Assembly (NCBI GenBank): GCA_031414805.1
Contig: JANOQJ010000085.1
Span: forward strand, 1-64,000
Length of the DNA stretch: 64,000 nt
Reading direction: 5' to 3'
Source of the DNA: JAAFIW01 sp031414805
GTDB lineage: Bacteria > Pseudomonadota > Gammaproteobacteria > Burkholderiales > Burkholderiaceae_C
Made by a program: the position numbers and the translations under genes. Every line of letters starts with the position of its first letter. Position 1 is the stretch's first letter. Below, one piece after another: positions 34,095 through 42,040 of the stretch. The notes beneath the pieces were generated by a model. That model was given only the letters and a program-made list of their open reading frames with translations. It did no database searches and was not told the origin of the DNA.

Positions 34095-34514
34095 TCACAT
34101 GTAAGCAATCCAACGGCCACAGGCGATCACGGCCAGCCAGATCACGGTAGAAAAAAACATTTGCACTTTCGCCAGCGCGTCCAGCCGGCCCAGCGAATCG
34201 CGGCCATGAAACCAGGCCGCATTACAGGCCGCCAGGGTCAACAACAACATCTTCAAGGTGAACGCACGGTTGGCCAGCAGCTCGGCCGCGTTAGACACAA
34301 ACATCAACACCCCCGAGACCGCCGCAAGCCCAAACCCGGCGACTGCCAGACCCAAACTCAGGCGCGCGAGTTCCTTGACCGGCAAACCAGCGCCACGGCC
34401 GAACACCCGCAGCTCCAGCAGCACCAGGTTGCCCACCAGCAAGGCAATGCCCAAGATGTGCACCACCTCCAGCGCAGGATAGGCGTACGGGTGACTGCGC
34501 AATGATTCCAGCAT
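34095..34514 (-). CDS. small four-span membrane protein (DUF6644-like)
   Basis: A 139-residue integral membrane protein with about four hydrophobic spans: residues 14-35 (LEVVHILGIALLVGNLVLLE), 52-73, 86-104 and 118-137. It resembles DUF6644 (from memory), often found next to DUF6152 genes. The histidine in VVHILG and another in AWFHGRD could bind heme or metal, but this is speculation. First gene of a pair with the exported protein downstream. Confidence 0.7.
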   Translation of the reverse strand: MLESLRSHPYAYPALEVVHILGIALLVGNLVLLELRVFGRGAGLPVKELARLSLGLAVAGFGLAAVSGVLMFVSNAAELLANRAFTLKMLLLTLAACNAAWFHGRDSLGRLDALAKVQMFFSTVIWLAVIACGRWIAYM

Positions 34515-34528
34515 AGTTTTTAAGCAAA

Positions 34529-34582
34529 AAGCGGTTCTCGCCCTTGTAAATACTGCTCAAGCAGCTATTAAATTGATAGTAA
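34529..34582 (-). repeat. dispersed TGCTTGAGCAG repeat, copy 11
   Basis: Reverse orientation: GCCCTTGTAAATACTGCTCA then AGCAGCTATTAAATTGATAG. It lies in the divergent gap between the membrane protein gene and the M20 peptidase. Confidence 0.9.
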
Positions 34583-34655
34583 AAAAAGTCCTTGCGAACG
34601 CCTTTGTGACTGCGCAGGATCGGCGAACGAGCGGCCAATCACTAAACTGCTAACC

Positions 34656-35870
34656 ATGAACATACTCGACTCCATCCTCACACAAGCCGCCGCCATCGCC
34701 GCCGTGCGCCGCGACATTCATGCCCACCCCGAGCTGTGCTTCCAGGAAGTGCGCACGGCTGATGTGGTGGCCCAGAAACTCACCGAATGGGGCCTGCCCA
34801 TTCACCGCGGCATGGGCACCACGGGCGTGGTGGCCACCATCCATGGACGCGACGGTGGCGCCTGCGGCCACTCCATCGGCCTGCGCGCCGACATGGACGC
34901 CCTGCCCATGCAGGAGCGCAACACCTTTGCGCACGCCAGCGTGTACCCCGGAAAAATGCATTCTTGCGGCCACGACGGCCACACCGCCATGCTGCTGGCC
35001 GCGGCCCAGCATTTCGCCAAAAACCGCGACTTTGACGGCACGGTGTACCTGATCTTCCAGCCCGCCGAAGAAGGTGGTGGCGGCGCACGCGAGATGATGA
35101 AAGACGGGCTGTTCGAGCAATTCCCCATGCAGGCCGTCTTCGGCATGCACAACTGGCCGGGCATGCCGGTCGGCAGCTTTGCCGCCAGCGCCGGGCCGGT
35201 GATGGCCTCGACCAACGAATTCAAGATCACCATTCGCGGCAAAGGCGGGCACGCCGCCCTGCCCCACAACACGGTCGACCCCGTACCGGTGGCCTGCCAG
35301 ATGGTGCAGGCCTTTCAAACCATCATCAGCCGCAACAAAAAACCGGTGGACGCGGGTGTGATCTCTGTGACCATGATTCACGCGGGTGAGGCCACCAACG
35401 TCATTCCCAACAGCTGCGAGCTGCAGGGCACAGTGCGCACCTTCACCGTAGAGGTGCTGGACATGATTGAGGCGCGCATGAAACAGGTGGCGCAACATAT
35501 CAGCGAAGCGCACGATGCCACCTGCGACTTTGAATTCGAGCGCAACTACCCGCCCACCATCAACAGTGCCGCCGAGGCCGACTTTGCGCGCGGCGTGATG
35601 GCCGGTATCGTGGGCGCAGACCGGGTGCTCGTGCAAGAGCCCACCATGGGCGGCGAAGACTTTGCCTACATGCTGCAAGCCAAGCCCGGGGCTTATGTAT
35701 TCATTGCCAATGGCGAAGGCGATCACCGCGAAATTGGCCATGGCGGCGGGCCCTGCATGCTGCACAACCCCAGCTACGACTTCAACGACGATCTGATTCC
35801 GCTGGGTGCCACCTTCTGGGTGCGGCTGGCGCAAGACTGGTTGGCACAACAAAACAGGGCATCTGCATGA
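34656..35870 (+). CDS. M20-family amidohydrolase (hippurate hydrolase-like)
   Basis: A 404-residue metal-dependent amidohydrolase of the HipO/AmhX type, which cleaves N-acyl amino acids. Metal-site motifs: ADMDALPMQE (about 88-97), HSCGHDGHTAML (about 106-117), QPAEEGGGGAREMM, MHNWPGMPVG and the final H in GGGPCMLHNPSYDFND. The dimerisation domain lies about 185-300. No signal peptide. The stop overlaps the next gene by 4 nt (ATGA), so the two peptidase-like proteins are coupled. Confidence 0.93.
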   Translation: MNILDSILTQAAAIAAVRRDIHAHPELCFQEVRTADVVAQKLTEWGLPIHRGMGTTGVVATIHGRDGGACGHSIGLRADMDALPMQERNTFAHASVYPGKMHSCGHDGHTAMLLAAAQHFAKNRDFDGTVYLIFQPAEEGGGGAREMMKDGLFEQFPMQAVFGMHNWPGMPVGSFAASAGPVMASTNEFKITIRGKGGHAALPHNTVDPVPVACQMVQAFQTIISRNKKPVDAGVISVTMIHAGEATNVIPNSCELQGTVRTFTVEVLDMIEARMKQVAQHISEAHDATCDFEFERNYPPTINSAAEADFARGVMAGIVGADRVLVQEPTMGGEDFAYMLQAKPGAYVFIANGEGDHREIGHGGGPCMLHNPSYDFNDDLIPLGATFWVRLAQDWLAQQNRASA

Positions 35871-36997
35871 TCGGCATCCCTCAAGCCTTCTCGGCCAGCT
35901 ACAACGAAGCCCGCATCAAGTTCCTGGAAGCCGCCGCCACTGCCGGTTTGCAAATCGAATCGCACAACCACCCCTTGCCCGGGCGCGACGGCGAAGTGCT
36001 GGCCATGGATGTGGCCCGCGACGGCCCGCTGAACGCCCAAAACCTGCTCATCATCAGCAGCGCCTGCCACGGCGTGGAGGGCTACTGCGGCAGCGGCGTG
36101 CAGGTGTTTGCACTACACGACACCGAGTGGCTGGCGAAGGCTCGCGCCTCGGGCACCGCCGTGCTGTACATCCACGCGCTCAACCCCTATGGCTTCTCCC
36201 ACATCCGCCGCACCACGCATGAAAACGTCGACTTGAACCGCAACTTTCAAGACTTCGACCAGCCCTTGCCGCCCAACACCGTGAACACGGCCTACCGCAA
36301 GCTACAGCCCCTGCTGCTGCCCGAGCAGTGGCCACCGAACGCCGCCAATGTGGCCGCGATTGAAGCCTTCATCGCCACCCACGGCCCCACCGCCTATCAG
36401 GCCGCCATCACCCAAGGCCAATACGAATTTGCCGATGGCCTGTTCTTCGGTGGCACTGCACCCACCTGGAGCAACCAGACCCTGCGCCGCGTGCTGCGCC
36501 ACCACGGCGCACACGCTAATCGCATCGGCTGGATCGACCTGCACACCGGCCTGGGGACCAGCGGCCACGGCGAACGCATCTACGCCGGTAAAGACGACGC
36601 CCAGGCCATTCAGCGCGCCCGCCACTGGTGGGGCGGCGGCAAAGACGGTCACGCAGCCACCCCCATCACCTCCATCTACGACGGCTCCTCCACCTCCGCC
36701 CTGCTCACCGGCCTGATGTGGACCGCCATTGATGACGAATGCCCGCAAGCGCAATACACCGGCATTGCGTTGGAATATGGCACCGTGTCGATATTCGAGG
36801 TGTTGCAGGCGCTGCGTGCCGAGCATTGGTTGAATAACCACCCCGATGCGCCAGCTGAGTTGGCGCAGCAAATCAAAGCGCAGATGCTGGCCGCGTTTTA
36901 TACCGATACCGATGTGTGGAAGGGGCAAATCATCAGCCAGGCACGTCAGGCAATGTTTCAGGGGGTGGATGGGCTGGCGGTTGCGTCGGTATCTTGA
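35867..36997 (+). CDS. DUF2817 M14-like carboxypeptidase
   Basis: A 376-residue protein of the DUF2817 group, related to M14 zinc carboxypeptidases. SSACHGVEGYCGSGVQV (about 64-80) carries the His-x-x-Glu zinc pair; a further histidine is in GWIDLHTGLG; GIALEYGTVS near residue 300 would hold the catalytic glutamate. No signal peptide. It is translationally coupled to the M20 hydrolase, so the pair may act in sequence on the same acyl-peptide substrate; that is inference. Confidence 0.87.
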   Translation: MIGIPQAFSASYNEARIKFLEAAATAGLQIESHNHPLPGRDGEVLAMDVARDGPLNAQNLLIISSACHGVEGYCGSGVQVFALHDTEWLAKARASGTAVLYIHALNPYGFSHIRRTTHENVDLNRNFQDFDQPLPPNTVNTAYRKLQPLLLPEQWPPNAANVAAIEAFIATHGPTAYQAAITQGQYEFADGLFFGGTAPTWSNQTLRRVLRHHGAHANRIGWIDLHTGLGTSGHGERIYAGKDDAQAIQRARHWWGGGKDGHAATPITSIYDGSSTSALLTGLMWTAIDDECPQAQYTGIALEYGTVSIFEVLQALRAEHWLNNHPDAPAELAQQIKAQMLAAFYTDTDVWKGQIISQARQAMFQGVDGLAVASVS

Positions 36998-37072
36998 TTT
37001 GTTGACAGATGCTGCCCAGGGCCGCAGCCCAGGCAGCTTTCGATCAGTCAACCGTTTGCTTTGAGTGCTTTT

Positions 37073-37136
37073 AGTGCCAAATCGGCTTGCAGCCCTTGTA
37101 AATACTGCTCAAACAGCTATTAAATTGGTAGCATTT
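37073..37136 (-). repeat. dispersed TGCTTGAGCAG repeat, copy 12
   Basis: Reverse orientation, about 75 bp after the DUF2817 gene: GTGCCAAATCGGCTTGCAGC, CCTTGTAAATACTGCTCAAA, CAGCTATTAAATTGGTAGCA. Full length, one core change. Confidence 0.9.
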
Positions 37137-37214
37137 AGATCTGGCAGTTTTATTTCTGCTGCATTTCACGCCACATAAGGTCCAGAACAACACGCGATTT
37201 GGCCCCTTTTTTTA

Positions 37215-38480
37215 ATGAAAGCCCCCATGCCCTTTCCATCCCAAACCCTTCGCACCGCGCTCGCAGCAGCCCTGTGCGTGCTGGTCACCGCTTGCGCCAC
37301 CCCGACTGCCCAGTCACCTGCCCCGCAAACTGCGGCTTCGCCCGCCAAGCCCGCACCGGCGCAGCCAGCCAACGCCGCCCGGCCTCCTGCGCCCGGCATG
37401 GCTACATCACCCAACGCCCGCGCCATCAGCGAATTTCGGGCTCACCTGGCCGCGGGTCAGCTCAAAACCTGCGCCATTCAGGCTGACCGCACGGTGGTTT
37501 GCTGGGGTGGTTCGTTCGGGGTCAGTGGCCCTGTCCCGGTGGCGGGCCTACCCGGCGCTCTGGCCGTGGCTGCAGGTGAAGACCACCAATGCGCCATCCG
37601 CCTGGACGGGCGCACCCTGTGCTGGGGCGGCAATGCCAATGGCCAATTGGGCGATGGCGGCAAAACCAACAGCGACATGCCCGTGCCCGTCACCGGCCTG
37701 AACGACGCGATGGCACTGGCTTTGGGCAATGGCTTTTCCTGCGCGCTCAAGCTGGACCGCACCGTGGTCTGCTGGGGTGACAACAAAAAGGGCCAGTTGG
37801 GTGACGGCACCGTGCAAGCCAGCGCCGAGCCCAAGCCGGTGAAAAACCTCAGCGACGTCACCGGCCTGTTCGCAGGTGCCCAGCACGTGTGCGCCCTGCA
37901 GGCCAGTGGCGCGCTGAGTTGCTGGGGTGGCAATGCCAGCGGCCAGTTGGGCGACGGCACCAAGGCCGACCGCCGGCTGCCAGTCGCCGTCAAGGGCTTG
38001 AACACCGGCACCGTGTGGGCCGGGCTGGGTTGGGACCATAGCTGCGCCCTGAAAACCGGCGGCGCGCTGGTGTGCTGGGGCGACAACGCCAAGGGCCAAC
38101 TGGGCACCGGCAACAACCGCGCAAGCACCACACCGGTGAGCGTTACGGGCGTAACGAACGTGTCTGTGCTGGCGGTGGGCGGCGACCATGTGTGCACAGC
38201 CGTTAACCCCAGCGGTGCTGTGTCTTGTTGGGGCAACAACCAGTTTGGTCAGTTGGGCAGCTTCTTGAAGGAGAACAAAAACCAGAATCGCCCAACCCCA
38301 GTTGCAAAGCTCAGTAACCCCAGCTTGATGGCTGGCGGCTACAACCACACCTGCGCCGTAGACGCGACCGGCACGGCCCAATGCTGGGGCCGCAACAGCC
38401 ACAGTCAGCTAGGCACCGGCCGCGCCGACAACGAGTTTGCGCCCGCGGAGGTGGCAGGGAAACGCTCGTATTTGAAGTGA
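37215..38480 (+). CDS. RCC1-repeat lipoprotein
   Basis: A 421-residue lipoprotein. The signal ends in lipobox LVTAC (near residue 21), followed by an Ala/Pro linker to about 65. The rest is about seven RCC1-type propeller repeats, each with a Cys...CWG...NGQLGDG pattern (CALKLDRTVVCWGDNKKGQL, CALQASGALSCWGGNASGQL). The paired Cys in every blade suggests disulfides, consistent with an exported protein. RCC1 propellers bind proteins; the partner is unknown. No operon partner. Confidence 0.88.
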   Translation: MKAPMPFPSQTLRTALAAALCVLVTACATPTAQSPAPQTAASPAKPAPAQPANAARPPAPGMATSPNARAISEFRAHLAAGQLKTCAIQADRTVVCWGGSFGVSGPVPVAGLPGALAVAAGEDHQCAIRLDGRTLCWGGNANGQLGDGGKTNSDMPVPVTGLNDAMALALGNGFSCALKLDRTVVCWGDNKKGQLGDGTVQASAEPKPVKNLSDVTGLFAGAQHVCALQASGALSCWGGNASGQLGDGTKADRRLPVAVKGLNTGTVWAGLGWDHSCALKTGGALVCWGDNAKGQLGTGNNRASTTPVSVTGVTNVSVLAVGGDHVCTAVNPSGAVSCWGNNQFGQLGSFLKENKNQNRPTPVAKLSNPSLMAGGYNHTCAVDATGTAQCWGRNSHSQLGTGRADNEFAPAEVAGKRSYLK

Positions 38481-38643
38481 TGAAATACGTAACTACTCAG
38501 CTATTGATGCAGTCCGCCGATGTGTGAGGTTACCGTTCGGGCTGAGGTATCGAAGCCCTCGCGAGCCCTTCGATACCTCAGGGCGAACGGTTCGTATTTC
38601 GCCAGAAAGAATGCAGAGACAGCTGAGTAGCTACTGAAATACG
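38481..38643. repeat. MITE-like element with 9-bp flanking duplication
   Basis: TGAAATACG at 38481-38489 is repeated exactly at 38635-38643. Between them (145 bp) the ends are inverted: ACTACTCAGCT...TGCAGTC against the complement of GAATGCAGAGACAGCTGAGT. In the centre, 38532-38591 is a 60-bp palindrome, ACCGTTCGGGCTGAGGTATC and on to GATACCTCAGGGCGAACGGT. No coding capacity. The layout is that of a small non-autonomous transposon with its target-site duplication. Confidence 0.75.
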
Positions 38644-38703
38644 GCCAAAACGGCCATCAGCCCTTATAAATACTGCTCAAGCAGCTATTGAATTAGTAGC
38701 GTT
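38643..38703 (-). repeat. dispersed TGCTTGAGCAG repeat, copy 13
   Basis: Reverse orientation, directly abutting the element at 38481-38643: CATCAGCCCTTATAAATACT, GCTCAAGCAGCTATTGAATT, AGTAGC. It ends about 10 bp before the GNAT remnant's ATG. Confidence 0.9.
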
Positions 38704-38712
38704 TAGTTGCCA

Positions 38713-39078
38713 ATGTCTGAGACACCCCACTTCACCTTCAAACGCATCACCCCGTCAGACCTGCCAACGCTGCACACCTGGCTGCAGTGACCGCATGTGG
38801 CGCAATGGTGGAACTCCCCGGTCACGATGGATGACGTTCAACCCAGATTTTCCATCAGGCGCACCTGCGGTGCTGTTTGGATTCCAACGGCGCATTTGCG
38901 GCCATTTTCGACCCCCTTCGTCGCCCATGGCACAGGCCATGAACTCCTCAGTCGGGCCAAAACTGACTCGCAACTGCATCCGTTGTCTATCCAAACCCCA
39001 ATGGAAATTCTGGGTTCAACCGGAGTATTTGCCCATTGCATGGGGTCAGTCGAGCACGCGGGCGTACTTGGTTGATGG
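38713..39078 (+). pseudogene. broken GNAT (aminoglycoside 6'-type) acetyltransferase
   Basis: ATG at 38713 begins MSETPHFTFKRITPSDLPTL, then TGA at 38788-38790 interrupts the frame, after which PHVAQWWNSPVTMDDVQ continues in the same frame. Both parts match the N-terminus of AAC(6')-like GNAT proteins. After about residue 45 the resemblance is lost and the acetyl-CoA motif is absent, so the 3' part is replaced or degraded. The 700 bp from 38481 to 39194 hold only this remnant and repeats. Confidence 0.65.
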
Positions 39079-39141
39079 CCTCGGGGAAGGAGCTGTTGGT
39101 GTCTACCTGAGCAGTGACGAGATTCGACGCAAAAAAGGCAT

Positions 39142-39186
39142 TTAAGCCCGTGGATACTGCTCAAGCAGCTATTGAAAAGATAGTGA
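39142..39186 (-). repeat. dispersed TGCTTGAGCAG repeat, copy 14
   Basis: Reverse orientation, truncated at the AAGGGCT side: AAGCCCGTGGATACTGCTCA then AGCAGCTATTGAAAAGATAG. It ends 9 bp before the BNR-protein stop codon. Confidence 0.85.
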
Positions 39187-39194
39187 ATCGGGTC

Positions 39195-40307
39195 TCAACA
39201 CATCCCCTCAAACTCCACACAGGCCACCGGCGGCAAGTGCGCGCTGATATGTTGCCAGTGTTCGCCCGCATCACAGCTGATCCACAGGTTGCCGGTGGTC
39301 GAGGCCATGGCCAGGGTGCGGCGGTCGTTTGCCAGGGCGATGCCATGGCGGTAGACCAGGTCGTAAGCGTGCTGCTGGGGCAAGCCGCTGCGAAACAGTT
39401 GCCAGCTGTGGCCGCCGTCGTCCGTGCGCGCTACGCACATACGCGCACCGGGCGCGTGGCGCAGGGCATCGCTTTGGGCCGGCACGGTCCAGGCGCGCAG
39501 CGGGTTGACGGGATCGGCCACGATGGGAAAACCAAAATCGCCCACCTCGGGATGGCCAGCGAGTGGCTGCCAGGTGCGCCCGTGGTCAGTGGAGCGGTAC
39601 AGGCCGAAATGCAGCTGTGCCCACATCACTTCCGGGTGCGCGGCGCAGCGGCTGATGCGGTGCGGGTCTTGCACATTGGGCTCAGACACCATCTCGGGCG
39701 GCACAAAATCAGCTTTAAAACCCTGGCCGATGGACTGCCAGCTGGCACCGGCGTCCAGGCTTTCCCAGATGCCGCCGCAGGAGATGGCGGCTGTGAGATG
39801 CGGCGCTTCATTTGCCGGGTTGACCAGCAGCGTGTGCAGACCCGGGTGGTCGTTGCCGCCGCCCATCCACATTTTGCGTTTTTCGTCGCGCCAGAAGCTG
39901 TCGCACAAGGTCCAACTTTGGGCGCCGTCGTCGCTGTAGAACACAGCGGCGGGCATGGTGCCTGCCCACAGGCGGCGCTGACTGGCAGGCCCGGTGGCGG
40001 CAAACGACCAGATCATTTCCACATTCCAGGGCGTGGGGTCGTCGGCCCACATGCCGCTGGCTGGCTTGCTGGGAAACGCGGGGCAGCTCATCTCGTGCCA
40101 GCTGGCACCCCGGTCGGTGCTTTTGTGCAGCTTCACGCCGAAATGCCCCAGCCGCAAAGCAGCAAACCAGTGGCCCGTGACGGGGTCGGTGAAGGTTTGC
40201 GAAACCGGTTCGCCTGCGAAATGCACGGCGACTATTGGCCATTCCCCGGACGCATCCGCTTGCAATACAAACAAACCTTTTCGGGTTCCGATCAGAAGGG
40301 ATTGCAT
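39195..40307 (-). CDS. BNR/sialidase-like beta-propeller protein
   Basis: A 370-residue propeller with repeated Asp-box-like blades (STDRGASWHEM, SDDGAQSWTLC, SLDAGASWQSI, STDHGRTWQPL, TDDGGHSWQLF, SCDAGEHWQHI). There is no signal peptide, so it looks cytoplasmic. GGAG precedes the ATG at 40307. It follows a MoaD/ThiS-like gene by 26 bp; the pair recurs in other bacteria as far as I recall, but its role is not known. Catalytic sialidase residues are not evident. Confidence 0.85.
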   Translation of the reverse strand: MQSLLIGTRKGLFVLQADASGEWPIVAVHFAGEPVSQTFTDPVTGHWFAALRLGHFGVKLHKSTDRGASWHEMSCPAFPSKPASGMWADDPTPWNVEMIWSFAATGPASQRRLWAGTMPAAVFYSDDGAQSWTLCDSFWRDEKRKMWMGGGNDHPGLHTLLVNPANEAPHLTAAISCGGIWESLDAGASWQSIGQGFKADFVPPEMVSEPNVQDPHRISRCAAHPEVMWAQLHFGLYRSTDHGRTWQPLAGHPEVGDFGFPIVADPVNPLRAWTVPAQSDALRHAPGARMCVARTDDGGHSWQLFRSGLPQQHAYDLVYRHGIALANDRRTLAMASTTGNLWISCDAGEHWQHISAHLPPVACVEFEGMC

Positions 40308-40333
40308 GTGCGTCTCCTGCGTATGGTGTGGGT

Positions 40334-40603
40334 TTAACCACCGGTCAGGCACTGAATGACGAGCACCTTGTCACCCGCAGCCAGCGGCCGTGTCAACACA
40401 TCGCGGGGCAGGTGCATGTTCTGGTTCACAAACACCGCCACGTGTTTGCGAATGGCACCCTGGTCGTCCAGCACATAGTGGCGCAAGCCCTGTGTGGCGC
40501 TGCACGCCGCGTCCAGCACCTGCGCGAGGGTGCCAGGCGGCACGTGCTGTGCGGCGATGGTTTTGTGGCGCTGGATGGAAGTGGCGAACTCAACGGTGAC
40601 CAT
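40334..40603 (-). CDS. MoaD/ThiS-family sulfur-carrier-like protein
   Basis: An 89-residue ubiquitin-fold protein ending in CLTGG. The C-terminal Gly-Gly is what MoaD and ThiS use to carry sulfur as a thiocarboxylate after adenylation by MoaB/MoeB/ThiF-like enzymes. No E1-like partner or molybdopterin or thiamine sulfur-transfer gene is adjacent; instead a BNR propeller gene follows 26 bp downstream. It could supply sulfur for an unknown reaction or act as a protein tag. Confidence 0.82.
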   Translation of the reverse strand: MVTVEFATSIQRHKTIAAQHVPPGTLAQVLDAACSATQGLRHYVLDDQGAIRKHVAVFVNQNMHLPRDVLTRPLAAGDKVLVIQCLTGG

Positions 40604-40677
40604 GGCATGACCTTAGCAGCCAGCGGTATGTTTGCCAAGCCAACGCAGGTTGCATGTCCTGCATTTTTAAGAAAAAC

Positions 40678-40732
40678 AGGCCGCCAGCCCTTATGAATAC
40701 TGCTCAAGCCACTATCACTTTAATAGCAATTG
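40678..40732 (-). repeat. dispersed TGCTTGAGCAG repeat, copy 15
   Basis: Reverse orientation with one core change: AGCCCTTATGAATACTGCTC then AAGCCACTATCACTTTAATA. Between the MoaD-like start and the end of pyrC'. Confidence 0.88.
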
Positions 40733-40747
40733 AACATCAGATACCGG

Positions 40748-42040
40748 TCAACCCGTAAACGCTACCTGCCCACCCACCACGGTGAAGCGCACGCGCCCCG
40801 GCAGCTCGTAGCCAGAAAACGGCGTGTGTTGGCCCTGACTGCGCAGGGTGTCGCCCTGGGGCGTCCAGTGGGCGTTGGGGTCGAAGATGCACAGGTCGGC
40901 CACGCCGCCTTCCACCAGCTGGCCTGCGCTGGCTTGCAGGGTGCCCAGGGCGCTGCCCAGCACGCGGGCGGGGCCGGTGGTGAGCACAGACAAGGCATGC
41001 GACAGAGACACCGAGCCTTCCTGGCTCCACTTCAGGGCCAGGCTCAGCAGCAGCTCCAGGCCGGTGGCACCGGCTTCGGCTTCGGCGAACGGCAGGGCTT
41101 TGGCGTCTTCGTCGACCGGGGTGTGGTCTGACACCAGCGCGTCCACTGCGCCATCGGCCAGGCCCTGCCGCAGGGCATCGCGGTCGCGTTGCTGGCGCAG
41201 GGGCGGGTTCAGGCGCATGCGGCTGTCGAAGTAACCAATGTCGGCGTCGGTCAGGTGCAGGGAGTTGATGCTGATGTCACACGTCACAGGCAGGCCCTGG
41301 GCTTTGGCCTGGCGCACCAGCTCCAGGCCGGCGGCGCTGCTGATGCGGCACAGGTGCACGCGAGCGCCTGTGCTTCGCATGAGCTCAAAGATGGTGTGCA
41401 GGGCAATGGTTTCTGCCGCCACGGGCACACCCGACAGGCCCAGCCGGGTGGCCAGTGCGCCGCTGGCAGCCACGCCTTTGCCCAGGTGCAGCTCCTGGGG
41501 CCTGAGCCACACGGCGTAGCCCCAGGTGGCGGCGTATTGCAGGGCACGTTGCAGCACCTGGGTGTTGGCCAGCGGTACTTCAGCCTGACCAAAGCCGATG
41601 CAACCCGCCTCAGTCAACTCAGCCATTTCGGTGAGTGACTCGCCCGCCAGCCCGCGCGTGAGCGCACCCAACGGAAAAACGCGTGCCTGGTGCAGCTTTT
41701 CGGCGCGCATTTTGAGCATTTCCACCAAGCCAGGTTCGTCCAGCACCGGGTCGGTATCGGGCGGGCACACCAGGCTGGTGATGCCGCCAGCCACAGCTGC
41801 GGCCATTTCCGATTCGAGCATGCCTTCGTGCTCATAACCGGGCTCGCGCAAGCGCGCACACAGGTCAATCAAGCCGGGGGCGACGATGCAGCCGGTGGCG
41901 TTGATCGTCCTTTTCGGCTGAAAGCCGCTGGGCCCTTTGCCTATCGCAATGATGCGCCCCGAGGCAATCGACACGTCAGCTATCGCGTCAAACCCACTGG
42001 CCGGGTCGATGACGCGGCCGCCTTCAATCAGCATGGTCAT
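40748..42040 (-). CDS. pyrX: non-catalytic dihydroorotase homologue PyrC'
   Basis: A 430-residue dihydroorotase-fold protein of the PyrC'/PyrX type that partners with aspartate transcarbamoylase, as in Pseudomonas. It keeps the fold (RVIDPASG, GALTRGLAGESL, LGLSGVPVAAETIAL) but the metal motif HxH is replaced by C61-A-R63 in DLCARLREPG, the carboxylated-lysine segment reads GFGQAEVPL, and the histidine pair before LTD is altered. It should therefore not hydrolyse dihydroorotate; an active PyrC must be elsewhere. It is the last gene of the pyr operon, overlapping hisC by 4 nt. The N-terminus MTMLIEGGR is the chosen start. Confidence 0.9.
   Translation of the reverse strand: MTMLIEGGRVIDPASGFDAIADVSIASGRIIAIGKGPSGFQPKRTINATGCIVAPGLIDLCARLREPGYEHEGMLESEMAAAVAGGITSLVCPPDTDPVLDEPGLVEMLKMRAEKLHQARVFPLGALTRGLAGESLTEMAELTEAGCIGFGQAEVPLANTQVLQRALQYAATWGYAVWLRPQELHLGKGVAASGALATRLGLSGVPVAAETIALHTIFELMRSTGARVHLCRISSAAGLELVRQAKAQGLPVTCDISINSLHLTDADIGYFDSRMRLNPPLRQQRDRDALRQGLADGAVDALVSDHTPVDEDAKALPFAEAEAGATGLELLLSLALKWSQEGSVSLSHALSVLTTGPARVLGSALGTLQASAGQLVEGGVADLCIFDPNAHWTPQGDTLRSQGQHTPFSGYELPGRVRFTVVGGQVAFTG

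Noticed and set aside
34650..35852. 400-codon antisense frame opposite the M20 amidohydrolase
   Set aside because: Same reason: His/Gly/Val-rich shadow of a high-GC gene with complete metal motifs on the plus strand.
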